DNA of 64,000 nt from Halocalculus aciditolerans (GTDB taxonomy: Archaea; Halobacteriota; Halobacteria; Halobacteriales; Halobacteriaceae), in contig NZ_BMPG01000002.1 in assembly GCF_014647475.1 (NCBI RefSeq), forward strand, positions 682,001 to 746,000. Direction: 5' to 3'. Made by a program: the position numbers and the translations under genes. Below the pieces are notes generated by a model. The model had not been told where the DNA came from, searched no databases, and saw only the letters and a list, made by a program, of their open reading frames with translations. Numbering within the stretch: the stretch's first letter is position 1; each line of letters opens with the position of its first letter. Positions 59,105 to 64,000 of the stretch are shown here, piece by piece.

Positions 59105-59752
59105 TCAGGGACGCTTCCAGTCGAACGCCTCGTCGAGGTCGCCGGCGAGCGCCCGCGGGCTTCCGCCGTGCTCTCGGAACGCGTACCGGTACGCGTCCTC
59201 CCAGACGCCGAAATCCACGGAGGCGTAGCACTCGTGGTTCGGATAGCCGTCGTGCCGACCCGAGACTTCCACGACTCCGCGGCGGTTCGCCGTCACGTCC
59301 ACTTCGGCGTCGACGGTCGCGGGCTCCTCGACCAGTGGGTTCCCCGCGGAGAGCGCGAGCCGGAAGGACACCGTCTCCTCGTCCTCGGCCCACTCGACGT
59401 TCCGGAGCGCGAGACCGGTGGTGTCGGCCGTCCCCGAGTCCATCGTCACGCCGGCCGCGTCGGTGACGCGCTTCCGCGACCGACCGGTGTCGGCGTGGAA
59501 GACGACCTCGCCGCGGTCGAAGTCCGCCGTCGCTTCGGCTTCGACGCGCGACCGGCCCGTCCACGCCGCGTACGGCGTGAAACCGCGGTCGTCCCCCTCG
59601 AACTCGACGGTCGCCTCCTCGACGGGACGCGGCTCGATCCACTCGTCGGGGATGAAGACGGCGTAGCGAACGCGGACCGTCGAGGTCTGACCCGGTTCGA
59701 CAGACGGGTCAGTCGGGGGCTCGTCAGTCACACTCCGAGAGGCGTCGCCCAC
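59105..59752 (-). CDS. Unknown 215-aa beta-rich protein
   Basis: Soluble protein from a GTG start at 59752: MGDASRSVTDEPPTDPSVEP, then TSTVRVRYAVFIPDEWIEPR and a C-terminal CYASVDFGVWEDAYRYAFRE. Many beta-strands and few hydrophobic segments; no signal peptide. No family or catalytic motif recognised. It stands alone on its strand, flanked by the ferredoxin gene and a repeat-rich spacer. Confidence 0.68.
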   Translation of the reverse strand: MGDASRSVTDEPPTDPSVEPGQTSTVRVRYAVFIPDEWIEPRPVEEATVEFEGDDRGFTPYAAWTGRSRVEAEATADFDRGEVVFHADTGRSRKRVTDAAGVTMDSGTADTTGLALRNVEWAEDEETVSFRLALSAGNPLVEEPATVDAEVDVTANRRGVVEVSGRHDGYPNHECYASVDFGVWEDAYRYAFREHGGSPRALAGDLDEAFDWKRP

Positions 59753-59825
59753 CCGGATGAACGCGTCGGCTCACGACGCGGTAAGGGCGAACAGGCGGCA
59801 CGCGAAGGATTCCAACTCCCTCATC

Positions 59826-59890
59826 GACTGTCGAACCGGCTCGGACGGATACCTCGCCGTCTGGCGAACCGGCTCGGACGGATGCGGTGT
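59826..59890. repeat. Tandem pair of the 33-nt intergenic unit
   Basis: cgaaccggctcggacggat occurs at 59832-59850 and 59865-59883, 33 nt apart, each preceded by gactgt or gtctgg. The intervening acctcgccgtctgg matches the linker of the unit at 38782-38830 on the other strand. Confidence 0.75.
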
Positions 59891-60059
59891 GCCGCGCTCC
59901 CGCCTCGGCCGCACCCGACCGCTCACTAACGCATACGCCGCGTTCGCCGCGCCTTCCCAGATAAAGTCTCGTGCGGCACTGAGACCACAATCCGCCTCGG
60001 CCGTCTGTGGGCGAGCGCACAAAGCTGAGAGAATCAACCACAACGAGCATCCGCGAGCG

Positions 60060-60257
60060 AACGGTTCGAAGTCCGCGCGAACGGAGTGAGTGCGGGCAAG
60101 CGGGACCGGAGGTCCCGCCAAGAACCTGAGCGAGCGGTTCACCGAGCGCGAAGCGCTCGGGCCGACGACTGAACGGAGCGAAGCGGAGTGACGGAGGAGT
60201 GCTTTTAGCGTAGCTTTTCCCGAGCGCCGGCTTCGCCGGCGCGCAGCGCAAAAGGTA
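60060..60257 (-). repeat. Structured downstream element, copy D
   Basis: Read on the minus strand it begins directly after the stop of the PP-loop gene at 60258. Order: a stem with cttttgcgctgcgcgccggc and gccggcgctcgggaaaag arms, core aaaagctacgctaaaagc (60201-60218), cactcctccgtc, stem-loop tccgcttcgctccg, gtcgtcggcccgagcgcttc, then gtgaaccgctcgctcaggtt and the hairpin gcgggaccggaggtcccgc. The tail matches copy C. Confidence 0.76.
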
Positions 60258-61229
60258 CTACATGTAGCCGAGGTCGCGGAGGCGCTCCATGAGGTCCTCT
60301 TTGTCCTGGGCGCGGCCGGCGCGTTCGGTGGTTTCGTCGAGATTCTGGAGCCAGGCGGGCTCCTCGTCGGCTTTCGTGGTGCTGACCTCGGAGCCGAGGG
60401 AACGGAACCCCTCGAAGTACTTGGGCGAGACGGGGATGTCTTCGTGGGTGAGGTCGTTGGGGAGGTCGTCGTAGGACTGAGGGACGTAGCCGTCCTCGGG
60501 GAAGCCCTCGACGGTATCGGGAACGACGTAGTACCAGAAGGCCTCCCAGACGGCGGCTTCGTCGAACTGGAGGATCGGCTGGATGCGGTCGTGTGGCGGG
60601 TAGATTTCGGGGTCGTGGCGCGGACTGAAGAAGGTCTCATCCGCTCTCGCGTCCTGTTCGTCCCAGCGAATGCCGCTGAGGATGCCGTCGACGTCGTACT
60701 CTTCGAGGGCGTTGTTGAGGGCGACGGTCTTCAGGAGGTGATTCCCGACGTAGGTGTCGAGGAGGAAGGGGAAGGAGTCCTCTTCGTACTCGAGGAGGTC
60801 GCGGACGTGGTGTTGGTTCTGCTCGTTGAGGGCGTCGATAGGGATGTCGTCGCCTGGTTCGAGGTCGTTCGCCTCGACGTACCGGCCGACGTCGTCGTTG
60901 CGAGCGTAGACGAGGTCGAGGTCCCACTCGTCGGCCCACTTCTCGGCGAAGTCGATGAGGTCGTCGAAGTGCTGGTAGTGGTCGATGAAGATGGCGGGCG
61001 GCATCTCCAGGTCGAACTGCTCGGCGACCTCCTTCACGAAGTAGAGGGTGAGCGTCGAGTCCTTCCCGCCCGTCCACATAATCGCGGGGTTCTCGTACTC
61101 TTCGAGGCCGGTGCGGGTGACCTCGATGGCTTTCTCGATCTTGTCGTTCAGCGACGGGTAGTCCTCGGGGGTCTCGCCTTCGCCGTCGGTGTAGTCGACG
61201 TCGAGGTAGTCGGGGAATCCCTCTGGCAT
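60258..61229 (-). CDS. PP-loop (PAPS reductase/CysD-like) protein without cysteine
   Basis: 323-aa adenine-nucleotide alpha-hydrolase-like enzyme. The PP-loop is MWTGGKDSTLTLYFVKEVAE (SGGKDS-type). A second part SGIRWDEQDARADETFFSPR resembles the CysD/PAPS-reductase substrate region. The chain has no Cys at all, so the catalytic ECGxH cysteine of APS/PAPS reductases is absent and reductase activity is unlikely; an ATP-sulfurylase-like adenylation is possible. Many annotations call this phosphoadenosine phosphosulfate reductase. A structured element follows its stop. Confidence 0.82.
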   Translation of the reverse strand: MPEGFPDYLDVDYTDGEGETPEDYPSLNDKIEKAIEVTRTGLEEYENPAIMWTGGKDSTLTLYFVKEVAEQFDLEMPPAIFIDHYQHFDDLIDFAEKWADEWDLDLVYARNDDVGRYVEANDLEPGDDIPIDALNEQNQHHVRDLLEYEEDSFPFLLDTYVGNHLLKTVALNNALEEYDVDGILSGIRWDEQDARADETFFSPRHDPEIYPPHDRIQPILQFDEAAVWEAFWYYVVPDTVEGFPEDGYVPQSYDDLPNDLTHEDIPVSPKYFEGFRSLGSEVSTTKADEEPAWLQNLDETTERAGRAQDKEDLMERLRDLGYM

Positions 61230-61331
61230 ACTCGCCAGTACTGGGGGGGAGAGGGATAAACGTCGTGACTTCGCGGCGAATTGCCGTCACTCGACGGGGC
61301 GCTCGGGATCGCGGTTCGGAAGCGAGGGGGC

Positions 61332-62339
61332 TTACGACGGGCCGGGGGTGGGTGCGGCCTTTTGCAGGGCGGTTTCGGCGATGTTCCCGCCGTAGTCGGC
61401 GGAGCGGGAGAGGGAGTCGACGACGAGGCTGAGGTCCTGAGCGCGCCTGGGTTCGTGCTGGCGGAGGAGGTCGTCGAGTGCGCGCGCGTGCTCGTCGATG
61501 CCGGGGAGCGAGGTGCGGGCTTCGTTCGCGAGTTCGGTCGCGTCGTCGGTGTCGTCGGCAAGGAGTGCCTCCATCGCGGTGTCGACGATGGCGTCGGCGT
61601 CGTCGTGGAGTTCGGTGACCGCGTCGGCGACTTCGTCGGGGACGGGGTCGTCCATTTCGAGGGCGACGTTCGCCATCTTCGCGGCGTGGTCGGCGATGCG
61701 TTCGAGCTGGCGGGCGCTGGAGTGATAATCGAAGCAGGTCTCTCGGTCCATCCCGATCTCCTGGGCGGCCTGCGGGTTGCGGAGCGCGCCGCGGAAGATG
61801 CGGGAGACGACGTACCAGAGCCGGTCGACGTCGTCGTCGCGCTCCGTGACGTCCTGTGCGATGTCGTCGTCGTCCTCGACGAGGGCGGTGACGGCGTCGT
61901 CGAGCATCGAGAGCGCGATGAGTCGCATGCGCGTGACGGCGTTGTGGATGGAGAGTTCGCTGGAGTCGAGGAGGTCCTGTATGACGACTCGGTTACTCGT
62001 CTCCTCTAAGACTTCGAGGCCGACGAGGCTCTGCGTGGCGTTGCGGACGACGCGGCGCTGACTGCTCGTGATGCGGTCAGCTTCCAGTTCGAGGATGTCG
62101 AACCCGGAGATGTACATCGTCACGACCGTCCCCATGAGGCGGTCGCCGTCGAGGCCGGTGACGTCGATCTGGCCGCGCTGCGGCTCGTCGTCGCTCATCG
62201 GCGTCAGGAGGAGGCTCCCGCTGTCCGGATAGAACTCGATGCGGTCGCCCGCGCTCACGTCGTGATCGCGCGCCCAGTCTTTCGGGATGGAGACCGTGAA
62301 CGTCGACCCGCCGGTCACCTGCACCTTCCGTCGTTCCAT
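61332..62339 (-). CDS. phoU: PhoU domain protein with AbrB-like N-terminus
   Basis: 335-aa regulator. The N-terminal ~50 residues (RKVQVTGGSTFTVSIPKDWA) form a SpoVT/AbrB swapped-hairpin DNA-binding domain; the rest is a PhoU helical domain pair (LEADRITSSQRRVVRNATQS and later EIGMDRETCFDYHSSARQLE). It probably senses phosphate and controls the phosphate transporter encoded divergently. An A/T box gactataaatcc (62361-62372) about 25-30 nt upstream of the ATG at 62339 suggests a leaderless transcript. Confidence 0.9.
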   Translation of the reverse strand: MERRKVQVTGGSTFTVSIPKDWARDHDVSAGDRIEFYPDSGSLLLTPMSDDEPQRGQIDVTGLDGDRLMGTVVTMYISGFDILELEADRITSSQRRVVRNATQSLVGLEVLEETSNRVVIQDLLDSSELSIHNAVTRMRLIALSMLDDAVTALVEDDDDIAQDVTERDDDVDRLWYVVSRIFRGALRNPQAAQEIGMDRETCFDYHSSARQLERIADHAAKMANVALEMDDPVPDEVADAVTELHDDADAIVDTAMEALLADDTDDATELANEARTSLPGIDEHARALDDLLRQHEPRRAQDLSLVVDSLSRSADYGGNIAETALQKAAPTPGPS

Positions 62340-62359
62340 ACCTTGAGATATGACCTACG

Positions 62360-62566
62360 GACTATAAATCCACCTATGACTATATACACAGAGAGGTGAG
62401 AGCCGTATTCGTGCTCTAAGGGGCGGAGATGGTGTTTAATTCGGGCGGGCGGCAAGTATCTTCGGGTCGAATACTCACCGTGAGAAGTATTACCCAAGTA
62501 CGACTAAATACCACTATATATCTATCATAGTAGGGTATTTATTTAGAAGTGCGCTCTACTCAGGTG
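62360..62566. promoter_or_regulatory. Divergent phosphate control region
   Basis: A/T-rich region between phoU and pstS. It holds the phoU TATA box (gactataaatcc, 62361-62372), a tatatac (62383-62389) and, just before pstS, an imperfect palindrome with arms aaataccactat (62506-62517) and atagtagggtattt (62527-62540). The palindrome probably binds a phosphate-responsive regulator. Confidence 0.6.
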
Positions 62567-63685
62567 ATGTCAAAGCAGTTCCAGCGGTTCGGGGAGAAAA
62601 TCTCGCGGCGCAAGGCACTCGGTGCGGTCGGCGCGACGGGCGTCGCCGCGTTCGCCGGCTGCTCGAGCAACTCCGGGGGGAGTGGCGGGGGGAACAACAA
62701 CGGCGGGACGGGAACGACCCAGCAGACGACCCAGCAGACGACCTCGCAGGAAGTCACCGCCCTGACGGCGGGTGGGTCGTCGACGGTCTACCCGATTACG
62801 TCGAAGGCGTCCTCCGTTTGGAACTACAACCCGCCGGCGTCCGACACCGAGTACTGGCCGGCCGCCGAGTACGGTATCGACACCGACAAAGCGTTCGCCC
62901 AGTACTGGGCGGAGATGTACGGCTTCGAGGCCGACGGCGAGGGGAACCCGCCGTTCAAGGTCCAGGTCGGTCTCAGCCACTCCGGCGTCGGCCTGACGAA
63001 GGTCATGAAGGGTCAGGTCGATATCGGTGACGCGTCCGCGCCCGTCGAAGCGGAGCTCGAAGACGTCGACTACGACAAGTTCGTCAACCACGTCGTCGGC
63101 GTCGACGCACAGCCCATCGTCGTCTCGAAATACCTCTACGACAACGGTATCAAGGGCCTCGACGCCGAGACGGTCCGCGCCATCTACAAGGGCGACATCG
63201 ACAACTGGTCGGAAGTCGACGGCTACACGGGGAAGGACATGGAGATTCAGGCCATCGGCCGCTCCGTCGGGTCCGGTACCGACACCTCGTTCCGCGTGAA
63301 CATGCTCGGCAGCTCCGACGCCGAGATGCCCGGCGTCGACATCCGCAAAGGCGAGAACCAGCAGGTCGCCGCCGCGGTCGAGGGCTCCGACAACGCCATC
63401 GCGTACATGGCGCTCGCGTTCGTCTCCGACCAGGTCCCCGCTATCTCGCTCACCTTCGACGGCAAGACCTACACGCCCGGTGAGAACCTCTCCGACCAGG
63501 GCTACCCGCTCTCCCGCGACCTCCACTGCTACACGTACGACGGCACCTCGAACAAGGAAGCCGCCTTCCTCCGGATGATCATCCACGACTTCGGGCAGGG
63601 GCAGTACGTCGGTCCCTCGGGCTACGCGCAGCTCTCCGACGCCCGGCAGGAAGAGGAACTTTCAAAGCTCCCGGACCCGCAGTAA
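62567..63685 (+). CDS. pstS: Phosphate ABC transporter binding protein PstS
   Basis: 372-aa binding lipoprotein. Twin-arginine ISRRKALGAV (residues 12-21) and lipobox FAGC with Cys at 32, then a Ser/Gly/Thr-rich linker (about 33-65). The mature domain begins LTAGGSSTVYPITSKASSVW, the PstS signature, and continues with GDIDNWSEVDGY and GSGTDTSFRVNML. It captures phosphate outside the membrane for a Pst importer. The ATG at 62567 has a ggtg upstream; a GTG at 62549 would add six residues. The permease gene follows. Confidence 0.92.
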   Translation: MSKQFQRFGEKISRRKALGAVGATGVAAFAGCSSNSGGSGGGNNNGGTGTTQQTTQQTTSQEVTALTAGGSSTVYPITSKASSVWNYNPPASDTEYWPAAEYGIDTDKAFAQYWAEMYGFEADGEGNPPFKVQVGLSHSGVGLTKVMKGQVDIGDASAPVEAELEDVDYDKFVNHVVGVDAQPIVVSKYLYDNGIKGLDAETVRAIYKGDIDNWSEVDGYTGKDMEIQAIGRSVGSGTDTSFRVNMLGSSDAEMPGVDIRKGENQQVAAAVEGSDNAIAYMALAFVSDQVPAISLTFDGKTYTPGENLSDQGYPLSRDLHCYTYDGTSNKEAAFLRMIIHDFGQGQYVGPSGYAQLSDARQEEELSKLPDPQ

Positions 63686-63700
63686 CGCCCACGACATAGT

Positions 63701-64000
63701 ATGTCTGGGGCACTCACCACACAGGCCGTTCGGCAGTCGGTCGCCGAACTCGACCGCACGGCACAACTCGCCGGGCTGGTGGGTGCGCTTTCGCTGATCG
63801 CCGCGTTCACCGCGTTCGTCGTCGCACCGGGGCTCGTCGTCTTCCCCGCGATGGTGTTCGCGGCCGTCGCCGTTTACGGCTGGATCTTCCACCAGGCCGC
63901 AGCGGCGAAATCGCTGACGTTCCTGACGACCGTTTCGACGCTCGTTATCCTCGGACTCATCACTGCGTACCTGTTCGTCCAGTCGGTTCCGGCTGTACGG
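63701..64000 (+). CDS. pstC: Phosphate ABC transporter permease PstC, 5' part
   Basis: Starts MSGALTTQAVRQSVAELDRT at ATG 63701, 15 bp after the pstS stop, and runs open to the window edge (100 codons seen). Hydrophobic segments at about residues 22-60 and 80-96 fit the N-terminal extension of haloarchaeal PstC permeases. The conserved permease core lies outside the window. Assigned by position after pstS and by membrane pattern. Confidence 0.72.
   Translation, partial: MSGALTTQAVRQSVAELDRTAQLAGLVGALSLIAAFTAFVVAPGLVVFPAMVFAAVAVYGWIFHQAAAAKSLTFLTTVSTLVILGLITAYLFVQSVPAVR

Larger units (their letters stand above)
59753..60257. other. 505-bp gene-free spacer
   Basis: Between two minus-strand genes. 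It contains a tandem pair of the 33-nt unit (59826-59880) and the structured element copy D (60060-60257). The remaining ~180 bp (59881-60059) shows no gene, promoter or clear hairpin. Confidence 0.55.

Noticed and set aside
60060-60085. A tRNA-like ggttcgaagtcc stretch
   Set aside because: No acceptor stem or D-arm can be built around it; the sequence belongs to a structured repeat element.
9856-60257. The dispersed repeats as a CRISPR array or insertion sequence
   Set aside because: No regular repeat-spacer structure, no cas or transposase gene, and no target-site duplications were seen.

Overview
The window is GC-rich DNA from a halophilic archaeon (class Halobacteria). The proteins are strongly acidic, codons mostly end in G or C, many starts look leaderless with an A/T-rich box about 25-30 nt upstream, and exported proteins carry twin-arginine plus lipobox signals. 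Archaeal markers include transcription factor S, XPB/Bax1, PAC2, geranylgeranyl reductases, KorAB and GfcR. Genus cannot be fixed from sequence alone. I saw no rRNA, tRNA, CRISPR array, insertion sequence or integrase; this is chromosomal housekeeping DNA with dense, convergent gene packing.

Layout: 0-10 kb holds an AAC(3)-family acetyltransferase, small membrane proteins, a two-part beta-helix cytoskeletal-like protein, YchF GTPase, a CinA-like protein, an aminotransferase and a NitT/TauT-type ABC transporter (binding protein, permease, ATPase). 10-16 kb has a PAC2 protein, an RNA m5C methyltransferase with its split-off C-terminal domain, and the XPB helicase / Bax1 nuclease pair interrupted by a lipoprotein gene. 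16-20.4 kb is the chaperone block grpE - membrane protein - dnaK - dnaJ. 20.8-33 kb is acyl-CoA and 2-oxoacid metabolism: an AMP-binding fragment, Nudix proteins, an acetyl-CoA-type synthetase, alcohol dehydrogenase, methylmalonyl-CoA mutase and epimerase, and 2-oxoacid:ferredoxin oxidoreductase KorAB. 33.4-38.8 kb holds a flavoprotein reductase, aldo/keto reductase, amidohydrolase, kinase-like protein and CGFS glutaredoxin.

38.8-44.5 kb is an Entner-Doudoroff sugar block: glucose dehydrogenase, the regulator GfcR, a HAD hydrolase, a ubiquitin-like small protein, KDG aldolase and gluconate dehydratase. Their promoters share a short A/T-rich motif that could be the regulator's target. 44.7-52.4 kb contains acetamidase, flavin reductase, TFS, enoyl-CoA hydratase, a tight three-gene operon (Nudix, a DUF5787 nuclease-like protein with a cysteine cluster, an unknown protein), an S10 paralogue and a DoxX/HxlR divergent pair. 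52.4-64 kb has two NhaC-type antiporters, an M20 amidohydrolase, an archaeal lipid reductase, a 2Fe-2S ferredoxin, a cysteine-free PP-loop protein, a PhoU regulator, PstS and the start of a PstC permease.

The most unusual signal is in the intergenic DNA. One family of structured elements (five clear copies) starts directly after stop codons and always points the same way as the gene it follows; its stem-loops keep pairing while their sequence changes. A twin-hairpin module is nested in one copy and occurs alone elsewhere. A second family consists of 32-35 nt units repeated one to three times between genes.
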